64,000 nucleotides of DNA from Scolanthus callimorphus (taxonomy: Eukaryota > Cnidaria > Anthozoa > Actiniaria > Edwardsiidae): positions 10,442,625 through 10,506,624 of the forward strand of contig CM066924.1 in the NCBI GenBank assembly GCA_033964015.1. The letters are read 5' to 3'. The position numbers and the translations under genes were made by a program. Below the pieces are notes generated by a model. The model saw only the letters and a list, made by a program, of their open reading frames with translations. It was not told the DNA's origin and ran no database searches. How positions within the stretch are numbered: position 1 is the stretch's first letter; each line of letters begins with the position of its first letter. This document shows positions 33,603 to 45,540 of the stretch, piece by piece.

Positions 33603-34499
33603 TCTGGTATACGTTGGCATGGTTCTCTGACATACTGTTTTCCACCTTTTAGGCAAATATAATATATAAATATATAACAAATATCACAAAACTAAAAACC
33701 AAAAACGTCCCCACGATTTATAGGTTTTTGGCGACTTCGAAGTTGCTGTGAGTATTTACTCGGCAAGACGCAAAGTGCGAGAATTGTGGCCACTCGCGCA
33801 AAACCGATGCCACGACAAATTTAGTTACTCTTCATTTTTATGTTTTAAATAACAAAGATGCATTACGTTCGATTTTCAGGCTATAAACGAAGCTGCAGTG
33901 CATGCCAATTGCATTAAAACATGCAGGATAGCGACTCTGGTATTCGATAACACCGAAGTGACCCCGGGACAAATATTGTGAAAATCAGTTAGTTCGTGGC
34001 GCAAACTACAAACGTCTGCATAGTGTTGCTTGCGAAATGAAGCAATTCAAGAAAGCAGATGGATTTGTTATTATTTGAGTCAGACCGAAAACGATATAGA
34101 TATTGTATTAAAGTCGTCTGCTGCCCCTGTTGTATTCAGTCATTCGGATTCATCGAGTTTGCGTGATTGATGAAACGAACCCATTCAACGATATATGTGG
34201 GGATAAACGATGCAGATTGCTATCTTCACATCTTTAGCAAAATCTTTAGAAACATAATTTCATAATTTCGAAACCAGAAGAGCTAAATGGAGAGGAAATA
34301 TGCCTTTTTACGGATTTAATTTGAATCTCCGAAACGAACTTGAGAGCATGATGACTACTCGGCGGCTAGTACAGAGTGATTAGCATGGTGTGAAACGCGG
34401 AAGCTATAATGTGACCGAGGGTAAGCCGCAATGCATATAGGGATACCAGTACTTCCTCCTATGGTTGTTTAGCTTGGTGACCTAGCCTCCTAGTCTCTC

Positions 34500-34672
34500 A
34501 AGAGGACAAATGAAATAGATGTTTGGGACTGCCTTCAGCAAGAAGTCATAGAACGCCATAAAGCTCATTGGAAAGAGCTGGTGGAACATTATCAGCAACT
34601 TGGTAATAGCCAAGAAGTTGCGCTGAAGCAACTAACGATCTTGTGCCTAGTTACTATAATAAGAAAATAATA
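34500..34672 (+). pseudogene. short coding-like fragment
   Basis: An open frame reads TNEIDVWDCLQQEVIERHKA followed by HWKELVEHYQQLGNSQEVAL and ends at TAA near 34672. The composition is helical and charged. It resembles a short repeated domain seen in predicted coral proteins, from memory, but I cannot assign it. Confidence 0.3.
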
Positions 34673-34692
34673 ATAATAGTCATTATTGCCAA

Positions 34693-35207
34693 AAGAGAAA
34701 ATACATATCTTATGTTACAAATATATGACATAAAAATCTCATTAAAAGGCTAAAATACTATTAATACACGCAAATATATATATTTTTACTAATTAAGAGC
34801 CAAATACTTTAAAATTTTCATTTTAATTTTAATTTTAAAAACGGTTAATGAACGAGTTCTTAAAACGTGTAGAATTAATCTTAGGTTTAACTAGAGGGTT
34901 TAACACACGGAATAACTCCTGATAAAGGGTGTCGATTAGCAGAGCGAGACACGGTCTTAAAAATTTTACAATCTTGTTTTTCTAAAATTTATGTACTATT
35001 TACAGTCTCGATATAATCAATCTCAGACTGAATGTATCCCTCCTTCCGTAAAGATCTTAGAACAAAGATACATTTATTTGCCTTAATGAGCTTATTTCTA
35101 ACGTGCACGCTGTATTTTCAGTCGTACAGGAACGGACTGAGACAAGAGAAAATACATATCTTATGTTACAAATATATGACATAAAAATCTCATTAAAAGG
35201 CTAAAAT
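34693..35207 (+). repeat. 64-bp perfect direct repeat pair
   Basis: 34693-34756 and 35144-35207 are identical (AAGAGAAAATACATATCTTA ... AAAGGCTAAAAT), offset 451 bases. The 387 bases between are AT-rich with no recognised gene. Confidence 0.8.
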
Positions 35208-35570
35208 GTGTTAGGCAATGAAGAGGATGCACAAATTTAGAAAGAATCCTGACTATCAAAATTAGGAGACTAGACAGACCTTGATGGACAATGACGAATT
35301 TTAATTGGACAGAAGCAACAAAGTTAGCCTTGACAAGCGTAAATTTTTACTCAACAAGATGTTCAAGAAGCAGCCCATCCAGCCAGCGGTACAAAAGTGG
35401 GATGAACAGTTTTATGAACGATTGTTGTGCTTTCTTATAAGTTACTTAAAATAGCCTATGACGTCATTAGTAATCCGAAGGAGCGGCCAGTGCGATTTCT
35501 TTATTTACGCCCACTTTATGGCACTTAGAAAATTTTCAGGCAAGTTATTGAGAAAAAAGTATTCATGGTG

Positions 35571-35646
35571 GCGCGAACCCTCAACCCTGTGCAAATTACC
35601 CATTCATAACCCAACATCTTACACATGAGCTATGAGAGAGTTCGCA
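35571..35646 (-). repeat. tRNA-like sequence
   Basis: On the - strand GCGAAC...GTTCGC can form an acceptor stem. TAGCTCATGTGTAAG resembles an A box, and GGTTCGCGCC is near the B box position. The internal arms are irregular, so this is a tRNA-like pseudogene or SINE head. Confidence 0.4.
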
Positions 35647-36238
35647 GGTCAACTTCCTCCTTTTAATTCACTCATAGAGCGAGAATATGTGATTCATAAT
35701 GAATATTTATTCTAGCTAGCCGCAATCTTGACGTGGGCGTAAAAAATAAATTCGCGCGGCGCGTTTATACGGCCCAAGCGAAGGCGGCCCAGGCGTTTGC
35801 AGCCCGGGGTAGGCGGTCCGTTTTGGGGTCCATTTTTTATGCGCGGCGTATGCGGCCAGACCTGTGACCTCCCCACAAGCGCGTGACTGTGCCGTGACCT
35901 TTGACGTCCACCGAAACATTAGTATTCTAGCAAACAAAAGAGGCCGATTCGGCCTCAGTTATTCTACTGACGTGTCTTTTCCTATGTAAATGAATCAACC
36001 CGAACGAGGGTTTGTAACGAATCATGCTCTCAGACCAACGATGACAAATTTTGTGGCTCTTGTGTAGTTAGTGGGTGAATAGTTTTTACATTATCTAGAG
36101 CACGATACATCCGCTCTTATCAAATCACTGCACTTATTATGTACTGGACCCGTTGCAGGTACCTCCTTTTCCCCCATGTAATTGTAAAATCGACCTTATA
36201 CACTAATCTGTATTTTTAATGCGTTTTTGTTGGCCCAG

Positions 36239-36331
36239 ATTCGTGTACTCAAAGGGGGCTCTGAGGGAGAGGCTGAACCTCAAACGAAAAAGAGAAAGTA
36301 CGAAAAGCATCCATCAGCGACGCATGACCAG
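36239..36331 (+). CDS. MYBBP1A: MYBBP1A-like exon (IRVLKGG..KKRKYEK)
   Basis: The acceptor is CGTTTTTGTTGGCCCAG and the donor GTTTGT. The exon has exactly 31 codons in phase 0. It opens with IRVLKGGSEGE, matching the conserved RVLKG motif, then has a basic run TKKRKYEK that could act as a nuclear or nucleolar localisation signal, as expected for this family. It ends SATHDQ. Confidence 0.8.
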
Positions 36332-37126
36332 GTTTGTGATATAGAGAATACTACATGGAAAGTGCGCGCGTACGGAATTTACGCACGAGTTTGTTCGTGT
36401 CAGAAATCGAACGAGCGAGGCTTTGCGAGCGAGTGAAATCACGAAGCATAACTTTAATAACTTAACTAAAGACAAATGTGCTCGAAATTAATGTTACCTT
36501 GAAGTCATGATTTTGCGTAAATTATTTCGACTTCACTATCCATTACGATGCAGCTTGTTCTGTTTCCATTGCCTAAATTTGGTTTTGTTGCTTTGACTGG
36601 TGGCACTTTCGAGTGAGTTTTCCAGTTCAAATTCGTTGTCATTTCTCAGAATTCCAGGCTCGTATTCTCCACCGTCATTCTTTTACAGGCTGGATAAAAT
36701 CCACCATGTATTGAACAATAAACCAAATCAGGGTTTAAGAATAACCGCGAGAGTCCTGGGTCGAGGGGGAAAAAATCCGACCGGAAGTGATTATTTTCCA
36801 TATGTTTCACTGTAAAATACTCGCTTTTAGGCTCGATTAGTTGTGCTCTGGCGTCGTAATTCGCAGGTTTATACGGAAATTTCGAGCACCGGATATTAGG
36901 TTAATCCTTTCTCCGCTAGAATCAAGGCAGTTTTGATCCTGAAATTATTTTCTGCTCAAGAAAACGGGAAAGCGAGACTCAAAGGCAAGTCGCTTCTCCG
37001 TCAGTCGGTTCTTGACAAGCACGAGTTGGTATCGATCGTGAAATTATTTTCTTTTCTCAAGAAAACGAACCCTATTCGGTTCTCTATTCAAAAAACGTAA
37101 ATATATCTATATTATATTCTTCCACA
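36332..37126 (+). other. intron start, dispersed repeat fragment
   Basis: 36705-36770 matches the complement of 53490-53545 (CCAAATCAGGGTTTAAGAAT AACCGCGAGAGTCCTGGGTC). A small duplication of GAAATTATTTTCT..TCAAGAAAACG is at 36938 and 37040. Otherwise there is nothing gene-like before the transposase. Confidence 0.55.
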
Positions 37127-38598
37127 ATGAGGATTTGCGCTTTTACTCACTGCAGCAATTCCACCTATCACCTAAAAAAGGGGAAAAAACTTCCGTGCGG
37201 TGTTCACCAGTCTAAAGTTCTCAAAGTTCTCCATCGGCAGTGTGGCTGTGATCCACCATTTGAGCTTTTCCCCTTCCCCTCCGCCGAAACTGATGGCGAA
37301 ACCAGGCGCGAGTGGACGAAGATAGTGAACAGAAAGGATCCAAGGACGGGTAAAATCTGGCACCTCCCAAGGAGCGCTGTAATATCACAAATAACATGAG
37401 GAGAACAACTTCGATACCTGCAGTACGTGAAAGCACGAGTTTCCTTTGCGAACCCCCACAAGATGTTGACATTCAAGCTTTGACTGATGATCATAGCTAT
37501 GCGTTTGCTACTGATGACCAACATGACCAGCATTTCAACTGTGAGGGTTGTCTCACAAGAGATGCAGAAATCACAAGACTGAAACAACAGCTGAACAATG
37601 TGTACACTCAACAATGGATGATCTCAAAACTCAAGCAAATAAACAAATATAACCTATTTTCACAAAATTTACTGCAACTGATGCTAAAGTTAACACATAT
37701 ACTGGGATGCCAAACAAAGGATCCTTTGAGGCCTTACACAAACATCTGTTTAAGAAATCAAATAGATTACGGTATTGGTCTGGTAAAAAACGTGTTATTT
37801 CCTCAAGAGTTAGAAAATTTGTGCAACGCAAGCGCAAGCTGAGAAAGCAAGAAAAGCGAGGACCAGGCAGAAGGCTATCCTCCAAGGATGAAATGCTGTT
37901 AACCCTGATGAAAATAAAGCAGTCTTTATCAAATGAAATCCTTGCTGATTTATTTGACATCAGCAAAACACTAGTCTCTTCAATATTTTTAAATATTAAA
38001 ACACCTGGATTAAGTTCCTGGCACATGAGCTGAGACCAATGATAAGCTGGCCAGACAGAGAAAGCATTAACCGGAAGCTCCCAGAGTCTATTAAGGCCAA
38101 TTATCCCAACTTGAGGTGCACAATAGATTGTAGTGAAGTCTTTATTGACAAACCAAGGGACTTGAAACTACAAGCTCTTACCTGGTCTGACTACAAGAAA
38201 CATAATACAGTGAAATTCCTCATTGGCATAATGCCCCAAATGGGCAAATCAGCTTCCTGTCCAAATCGTGGGGCGGCAGAGCTTCAGACCGTCATTATTA
38301 TTTTCTTAGAAAACTGGAGCCTGGTGATCTAATAATGGCAGATCGTGGTTTTACAATAAAAGAAGATCTTATCATGAGGGGTACGACCCTCAAGATACCA
38401 CCACCCAGTTCAGGGCATGAGCAAATGACTCAAGAGAATGTGAGGTCTACAGAAAAAATTGCAAATGCAAGGATACACGTGGAGAGAGACATTGGCAGAA
38501 TGAAGCACTTTTATATCACTTTGGTGCCAGTCATTGATGATATTCTTACTGTCAGTACTTGCCTGTGCAACTTTCTACCACCATTAACATCATGGTAA
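37127..38598 (+). pseudogene. THAP-DDE transposase (ISL2EU/PIF-Harbinger-like), decayed
   Basis: 37127-37399 starts MRICAFTHCSNSTY, with FELFPFP and RREWTKIVNRKDPRTGKIW, a THAP-type zinc finger cut short before its last Cys/His pair. A spacer frame (37396-37842) has C-x2-C and a coiled coil. 37707-38033 holds a helix-turn-helix (RRLSSKDEMLLTLMK ... DISKTLVSSIF). 38039 onward is the DDE nuclease: WPDRESI, TIDCSEVFIDKP, LTWSDYKKHNTVKFLIG, then after a frameshift near 38265 WGGRASD, GDLIMADRGFTI, and ARIHVERDIGRMKHF. The D, D and E positions can all be located but in different frames. The architecture fits ISL2EU-type elements. At least three frame breaks make it inactive. Confidence 0.85.
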
Positions 38599-39175
38599 AC
38601 AAACAGCTCTGGTTTTGAGAACAATTTACATGAACATCCATGCTTTCCCTCCAATGTGCCAGGCATTTATCAAGATCTGGTCTTGTTCATGCAGTGCTGT
38701 GGTTCATGTAATGTATGTCGTTGGTCCAGGGCACTAAAGCTTAGGAATCAGCACTGTCCATAACAAGCAGAACTGACTGGTCACAGCTTTATTCTGCTTG
38801 TCATAACCTCTTTTGACTGGGACCACTGACCAAGCCATTAATATGCAATAACGCAAACTTTACAAAGTGCATGTTATTTGTTAAGATTTTGAAATACCCC
38901 ACATGCAATGTTGATGTGTGAACACAGAAAAGAAAATGTCATAAGTCTTTAATGGAAGGGATGGGAAACTTTAGCTGCATCAATTCTTTATCAATATTGA
39001 CTTAATTCTAACACAACAGTGTAAGGAGAGTCAAATCTCATCAAGATTCCATGGAGGGTATTTGGTATTTCTAGAATGTCACAATCCAAGTAAGCCAATC
39101 ATAGGCATATTTAAATTTACCCTTTCTGCCTTTCTTCAGAACTCCCCAGTGTCTATCTTTGGATATTACATTGAT
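38599..39175. other. downstream part of the transposase element, no gene
   Basis: AT-rich, with no further transposase domain. The 3' border of the THAP-DDE element was not found here. Confidence 0.45.
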
Positions 39176-39417
39176 AGAAGTGCACATAGACCAAATCGGC
39201 TAACGGTGTTTACATCTTGTTGCCACCCAATTCAGATCATGTGATGATTCCCTTGGGTAGTTACAATTGTCCAATTTTTCTCACTTGACCGATTGCACGA
39301 GCACATGTGCAGAACTAACAAAAGTATCCACCCAAAGGAATCATCACATGACCCGAATTGGGTGGCAACAAGATGTAAACACCGTTAGCCGATTTGGTCT
39401 ATTGTCTGCCACTTCTA
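39176..39417. repeat. inverted repeat with about 80-bp arms
   Basis: AGAAGTGCACATAGACCAAA TCGGCTAACGGTGTTTACAT... pairs with the complement ending ...GATTTGGTCTATTGTCTGCC ACTTCT. Arms are 39176-39257 and 39332-39417 and the loop is 74 bases. It is probably a small DNA element; the next TTAA element begins two bases later. Confidence 0.75.
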
Positions 39418-39422
39418 GTTAA

Positions 39423-39557
39423 AGAGCCTGTGTCAGCCACTCCTTTGTTATTGTTTTCGTTTGATAGTAGAAGACGAATTACGTGTAGAAATCTCTAAAT
39501 CAACATCTCCGACTTGGTATGGCTACATAGCTGTCAAAACTGGCTGACACAGGCTCT
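39423..39557. mobile_element. MITE family B, copy 1 (AGAGCCTGTGTCAGCC TIRs, TTAA target)
   Basis: Ends AGAGCCTGTGTCAGCC / GGCTGACACAGGCTCT are each flanked by TTAA, which suggests piggyBac-type target use. It is 135 bp long, without coding. A longer copy is at 49636-49861. Confidence 0.85.
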
Positions 39558-40277
39558 TTAAGGGATTCTAGTTGAAAAGTTATCTTGACATAACTAAAAC
39601 AAATAATATTCATAGTATTCACAAAAAGGGACAATAAGATTGAAGCAGGTCCACTTCAACTTGATTTATAAGTCATCACAATGCATTGGGATGCACTGCA
39701 AAATCTCATAAAATGAAAGCAAGCTGTGTTATTTTATTTTTACTCACCTATAGCCCTGTACTCTTTTTGTCCCTTTTCTTTATAGAGGAGTGATCTAGAT
39801 GGACAGGAACAATGAATCACATTTTCTGTGACAACATAAGTTTCTGCCCAAACAGCATTGGCATCCCTGGAACCCCTCTTTTGAAAGGAATGCGGCCAAG
39901 TGAAAAGCGACTTTACACAGTATTTTGTCAAATTTCTGCTTTGAAGAGTTTTTGAGAGCTAATTTATGTATCTATAATGAAATGAGCATATTGATCATTC
40001 AAATGTCACATTGCAAAGTAAAGATTTGGCAGTTTTAAATGTGTTTGTATGAAAATTCAGAAGTTACCTTTCATGTTTTTTTAAATATTACAAAATTTGA
40101 TACAAGGTCCCTTTTCACTCGATGGCAGGTCAAATATGAATTCTCAATAAAAAAACTATTTTGGATAATCTTTTTGTTAGGTTGCCAGTCTATTACAAAG
40201 TCTTTTTGCTATTCAAATAAGAAATTATATCAGGCCCTTGGTCAACTGTTCAAATGCCAAGAATTATGTTTTGTTTT

Positions 40278-40622
40278 CTAACAAAAATGGAGCAATGTGC
40301 TTTGTAAAGAAATAGTCAGCTGCATCGCGAAGCTCAGCCCATCTTCTGGTGTCTTTGTGTACTCTTTCAAGGTAAAAGCCATGGCGTGAATATATGAAAA
40401 AGTCACACCAGTTTGTGCTTGTGATTTCCATTTGCCATTGCTGCTTTGACCTCGTGTGTGACTTTCAAGTGCAGCGACCTCTTGTGGTCCAGTTTCACCT
40501 AGTCTGTTTAGAAGGTTATCAACTGTGTCCACGTCACTTACCATGTTAGGTATACTCTCTGGGACTCTATGTGTTGTACTCACTTCAATAATTGGACCTA
40601 AATTCACATCATCCTCTGGCAA
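40278..40622 (-). other. open frame of unknown status
   Basis: A 114-codon - strand frame with GPQEVAALESHTRG and TGVTFSYIHAMAFTLKEYTK. The composition is protein-like but no family is recognised and splice borders are unclear. It lies 1.7 kb beyond the THAP-DDE transposase and could be part of that element or chance. Confidence 0.25.
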
Positions 40623-40687
40623 GTAATTTGGTTCTGGAGTGTAATCAGCATATTGAAAGCCACATGCATTTGGCTAGCCTGAGTTAA

Positions 40688-41661
40688 CAGACGCCCGCTC
40701 AAAATCAAAAGATTTGAGCGAGACGTCTGAGCAATATAGCCAAATGTAACGTACTGGGTGGCGTGACACTGCCCAGATCTGGGTAGTGATTCTGATTGTG
40801 TTTATCTTTGTGAGTTCAAGATGGCTTCGATAGCAATCAAAGCTGAACTTCGGTCGATTTGAAACGTCTCAAAGCAGTGGTTTTATCTCGTTGCAAGCAT
40901 TTTTAAGTTGAGAATTTATACGAAGACTAGTTGCAGCACTGCACAGACGTGTTTGTTGATCAACTTTGCCACTCAAGCTTGGCGTTAGCTTTGTATTTAC
41001 GTTGTATCGAGCATCTAGTAAACGAGTGAAACTTGGAGACTCGTTATGCATCTAGTAAACGGGCGAAGCTTGGAGACTCTAGTACCCAAGGCATTGTAGC
41101 CGCGGATCAAAAAGAGTCCGTCTTGAAACAGATAGGAACGGACGTTCTAATGGGAGTGAAACCGTCGAGTTTGAGTTCGAGTTTAGCATCGCATGCTCCG
41201 GCATGCGAAAGTTGCTAGCCAGGTCCTTCATAGGAGAGATCAATGGACTTATTACCACCATTATTGATTGCTTTATGAGGACATCATGAGCATGGCCATC
41301 TCCATTTAAACGAAGCTAAGGTACAATTTGACTTTCCCGATCACGAAGGCATCTTTACTTCTCATTGTACGCATAGAAATCTGTACAGTGCTTGCGACTG
41401 GTCTTCATATAAATTGTCAACTTTATAAGCGCTTGCAATGAGATAAAAACCTTCTTTGAGCGATTTCATATCGACCGATCTACAGCTTTGCTTCTGTCGA
41501 AGCGATCTTGAACTCACAAAGATAAACGCGGCAAGGCAAATAGCGCCGACCAATCAGAATCACTACCCAGATCTGTGCAGTGTCACGCCACCCAGTACGT
41601 TACTTTTGGCTATATTGCTCAGACGTCTCGCTCAAATCTTTTGATTTTGAGCGGGCGTCTG
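40688..41661. mobile_element. 974-bp TIR element, CAGACGCCCGCTC ends, TTAA target
   Basis: Inverted ends of about 155 bases (CAGACGCCCGCTCAAAATCA ... through CGTACTGGGTGGCGTGACAC) lie at 40688-40845 and 41505-41661, each end next to TTAA. The centre has a short direct duplication (CATCTAGTAAACG.G.GAA..TTGGAGACTC at 41010 and 41050) but no transposase. Confidence 0.85.
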
Positions 41662-42049
41662 TTAACTTAGTTATTCCAGGCACGTTGAGTTGATGTTGGG
41701 GAATTTACAACAAGGCCATTAGTCCATGCATATTCAATCTTGAATAACACAGCAGCTATGTGGTTACATGTGGAGCCAAGTCTGCAATGGAGAATAGCTT
41801 GTTCAAAATGTGTGATAGCCAACACAATCAGATTACATGGATAGAATAAAAAAAAATATCATTTCTGTATACAAAGAAAGGCATTTGTGATTCAACCTTG
41901 AAGAAAATATAATTACATTCTAATTCACTTCGTTCAAACGAATGTAAAACATGTACCTCATACATTATTGGAATAAAACACAGGAGACCAACTAAGGTTG
42001 TTTACACGCTCGAACCGTAATGATTCCACCTTGAAGAAAATATAATTTA

Positions 42050-42854
42050 GGCTGCATTCATTATGTATACTACAGGGGGGCAGAGGATTTTGAGGGGGGA
42101 TCTCAAAATTTAGCAACTGGAAAAGGGGGGATGTCAAGTTTTTTTTTCATAACATGAAGGGGGATGCATATTTTTGTTGAGGTATTATATATATTTTAAA
42201 CACCGAGTTTGAACCTCCTGAAGAAATATCACTTGCGCCACTATTCTCGTGTATTTACCCTCTTTCAACCGATATGTTGAAAATAGCTGCGCGCTTCGCG
42301 CGCATGAAGACTTATAAACTTAAAAAATTGTAAAAGGCCTCCTTGTTTTACCACAATTCCTCGAGGTCCTCGTCAGTGACTTTTGTCTGCCAGACAAAAA
42401 CGCCTTTGGACTTTTGATTAATAGTCTTGTAGCTTTATGTCAAAATTGCTGCGCGCTTCGCGCGCACAACGGAAAACAAACCAAACAATCAAATACAAAA
42501 TAAATGATACTCAGTCTATGTAGTAAGGTTCCAATCGAGAAGCGCACCAGAATACTTTGTAGAAAGTCACTACACACAAAAGAGTACAGGCACCTATGAT
42601 TTTTATTTGCATTTTTACGCTTTGTATTTTTTATCATTGAGCCTTGTTCTGCATCTTTTGAAAAAATGTTATTAACGCGACCCTACCTCGACATATAACT
42701 TGAAAAAATGTCGGGGAGGGGGGAGGCATGTTTTTCCTTCTGACCGAGAGGGGGGATTCGTAAAAAATATGTTGTGCCATGGGGGATCTGAAAATTTTGC
42801 ATTGTCAAAAAAAAATCCTCTGCCCCCGCTGTAGTATACATAATGAATGCAGCC
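42050..42854. mobile_element. TIR element GGCTGCATTCATTATGTATA, TTA target
   Basis: The ends GGCTGCATTCATTATGTATA CTACAG and the complement are flanked by TTA on both sides, the 3-bp target type of PIF/Harbinger. Subterminal G-runs and GGCAGAGGATTTT are shared in inverted form. The centre holds two GCTGCGCGCTTCGCGCGCA hairpins. No transposase is encoded. Confidence 0.85.
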
Positions 42855-42867
42855 TTAATCATGAAAA

Positions 42868-42966
42868 GGCTTTCATAGATTGAATTATCTATTATTATTA
42901 TTAAATCTATATATAATAATAACTATTGTTATTATTAGTATTATTCTATCTATGAAACTCTTTTGA
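42868..42966. repeat. hairpin with ATT-rich loop
   Basis: TTTCATAGATTGAATTAT pairs loosely with ATTCTATCTATGAAAC. The loop is made of TTA/TAT triplets. Confidence 0.4.
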
Positions 42967-43048
42967 TGATTAAAATATATTTTCTTTATAATAATAATGA
43001 AAAGTTTGAGAGAAAGAAACAGATCTTTCCCCTATACTTTATAGAAAT

Positions 43049-43085
43049 AATATATAGATTTAGGCACTGCCTAAAAGCGGAACTC
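43049..43085 (+). repeat. solo CRE-family left-end hairpin
   Basis: TATATAGATTTAGGCACTGC CTAAAAGCGGAACTCC matches the left terminus of the CRE-repeat elements, with compensatory changes in the stem (GGCA/TGCC instead of GCCA/TGGC). Confidence 0.65.
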
Positions 43086-44397
43086 CAATGTTTATACCTC
43101 TTACAGAACGACTAATTCTTATACAATGCAATAATATCATAGCAAATTTCTGACAATAATTGCCCTATTTCACTATGACGTCATAACAAAACACTCTATT
43201 GTTTTTGCGCTATGAGTCATGGTCGCCAGAGGGGACAGCAGCATTTAGAAATGATCAAAACTAGACTATAATGGACTATAATTGATAAGCCAGTTGGCTA
43301 AGGCAAGTAACGTTTCTGTGCTACTTGTCCTGATTGGACTAGTGATCAAAAAAGTCAAGGTCGAGCACTCACTCATATCAGTTGGGTGGGGGTGCTTGTT
43401 GGACAATTAGAATTTGAATAGCTGTGCATTGTGGACATATTTTAACCCCAGAGAAACATAACTTCCCATTACAGAATCCTAGAAATCTGGCAAAACCTAA
43501 ACATCTGAAGATTTTTTTTTCCTTGGAAAGAGTTGCTTAATAATACTGAGTTTCCTAACTACCCCTAACAGAATCCTAGTCAGAAAAGTCAGAAAAAAAA
43601 AACCTTAAAAATCTGTACTGTCAGTAGTATAAAAATCATAATCATAATCGTGTTTCCAAAAAATATCCTTACCCCCTCTATGCAATTTTCAAAGAAAAAA
43701 ACAGTATTTGTATGGAAAAGATCAGGTAAATTGACAGCATTTCCAATCCCTTCGTAGGAGGGTATGGATAATATGGAACCAGACATTTCCAGAAAATATC
43801 CCCCCACAAAGAAGGGTGTTGAGAGGAGACCCCCTCCCCTCATCCCTCCAAAGAAAGTAAATTGACTCCCCACCCTCACCCCTCTGGGATTCCATGACCT
43901 ACGGATGGAAAACGGGAGACAAAGCAGGTCATTCAAGGTGTTAGAAAAAAAATAAAGAACTGAAATGGAAGAGCAATTTTATCCTACCCAACTATATAAT
44001 TTTATCCTACCCAACTATATGAACTCTTCCATACCACAGAAATCAAAACCAAAATCAATTTATGTCAAATGGCCCCCTTGGATGCATCACAAGAATAATT
44101 TTACTAAATTTAATAGAAAATACTCCAAAAACATAGCAAAATTTTGTATGCGTGACCAAAACAGAACAAGAAGAACTACTTTGCAAAATCACTCCATCAT
44201 GACAAGCCTTCGAATCCCCTCTTTGAACAAATAAGTGAAATTAAACAATCAAAATTAGGCAAAAATTAATGTACTTTTTTATATTTATTGGAGTTTTGCC
44301 AATGTAAATCATTATTATTTCTTACTTTGCAAAATCACTCCATCATGACAAGCCAGTGAGCAATGGTTTAATTCCAGTTTTAAGCCTTGTTCTGGTA
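43086..44397. other. intron without recognised genes
   Basis: It contains a direct repeat of TTTTATCCTACCCAACTATATA at 43977 and 43999 and pyrimidine-rich blocks (43800-43890) resembling diverged MITE ends. TTTGCAAAATCACTCCATCA TGACAAGCC occurs at 44180 and 44325. Confidence 0.5.
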
Positions 44398-44831
44398 GGG
44401 AGCAATCATTATTTATGCCAGGGGGTGGGCTGGCAAGATTTTTCATTCAGCCCCAAAAAAACTTGACCCCCCTCAAAGTATCAATAAAAAACTCAAAACC
44501 CCTTTAGGCAATATTTATAATAATCATGATAGCCCCCTCCCCCCTTTAGATGAGGAAGAAATGTTGCGACATCTAGATACCAAGTAGACAACAACCAGTA
44601 TTTTTAAGACATTTTCCTGATGCGTGCATAAACAGTTTGTTGTAATTTTACAGGTGTGTAACCTCTTGTATCCATATATTAAATTAACGTCGTTGCTGCC
44701 ATAAAACGTAGATGAATCCTCACACTTGTTTTTATATTTTCTGGTGACCCTCTACTTGAACGTGCCAAATTTAACATGGTCCCCCTTAATAATTGCCAGC
44801 CCACCCCCTGGCATAAATAATGAATGCTCCC
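44398..44831. mobile_element. TIR element GGGAGCATTCATTATTTATG, Harbinger-like
   Basis: The ends GGGAGC.ATCATTATTTATG CCAGGGGGTGGGCTGGCAA and the complement (about 40 bases) lie next to GTA on the left and TTA on the right. The terminus resembles that of the 42050-42854 element (GCATTCATTAT). It is non-coding with polypyrimidine subtermini. Confidence 0.75.
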
Positions 44832-45469
44832 TTAAAGTAAAAGTAAATGAAAAACTACCAACAGAAAAATGAGCATAGCCCCCTTACCCACTATAAGGTG
44901 AGATCCTGCTTTGGAATAACATATCAAAATAGTTCCCTTGAAAAAGTGTCGACTTTCTCCAACTTCCTTATAAGGAAATATCTGCATACCATATTTGGAA
45001 TTCCAGTAAGTTTTTCAATATTTCTATTGACCTAGAAAACTTAAAACTCAACCAGAACTCAGATACACTCGAGAAAGGATGATATGCACATTTTCCCGAG
45101 GGAGGGGGGGGACTTTCAATATTTTAAACGGGGATGCTCCTCGGGAAAATTGATTTTGACCCTAAGGGATAGCAAAATGGGTGTGGCAAACAGCAAATTT
45201 ACCCCTAATAGAAACCAAATTTGGCGTGGCGCCCGCCGAATTTACCCCTAAAAGATAGCAAATTTGGCAGGTCAAAATAAATAAAAGCGAAATTTTAGGT
45301 CTTTTAGGGTTTTTAACCAAGTTTCCTTTGTAAATAACGGTTCTGGTGTCAGTACCAATATATTTCTGGGCAAGGATTGGTCTGAGACTCCCCGTAGGTA
45401 TAGGTCTGATTTTAAACACCCCTCGGATAGCATGTCTGTCAATTTTATACCCTAAGGGACAGGACGAGC

Positions 45470-45515
45470 ACCCCTGTCTGAAAATATGCCCCCCCCCCCC
45501 CCCCCCCCCCCGGGC
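45470..45515 (+). repeat. poly-C tract in a diverged MITE-like region
   Basis: A run of about 23 C (about 45489-45511) lies in a region (45060-45540) with repeated TTTGACCCTAAGGGATAGCA and TACCCCTAA.AGATAGCAAAT blocks, typical of a diverged non-autonomous element. Borders are not resolved. Confidence 0.5.
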
Positions 45516-45540
45516 ACATTTTCCACTGTGTTTTTCATGG

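Noticed and set aside
33870..33960. Alternative MYBBP1A exon after TTTTCAG
   Set aside because: The frame (AINEAAVHANC...) does not join the neighbouring exons in phase with the expected motif, whereas 32062-32111 does.
37127..37614. - strand frames opposite the transposase
   Set aside because: Shadows of the THAP/DDE transposase on the coding strand.
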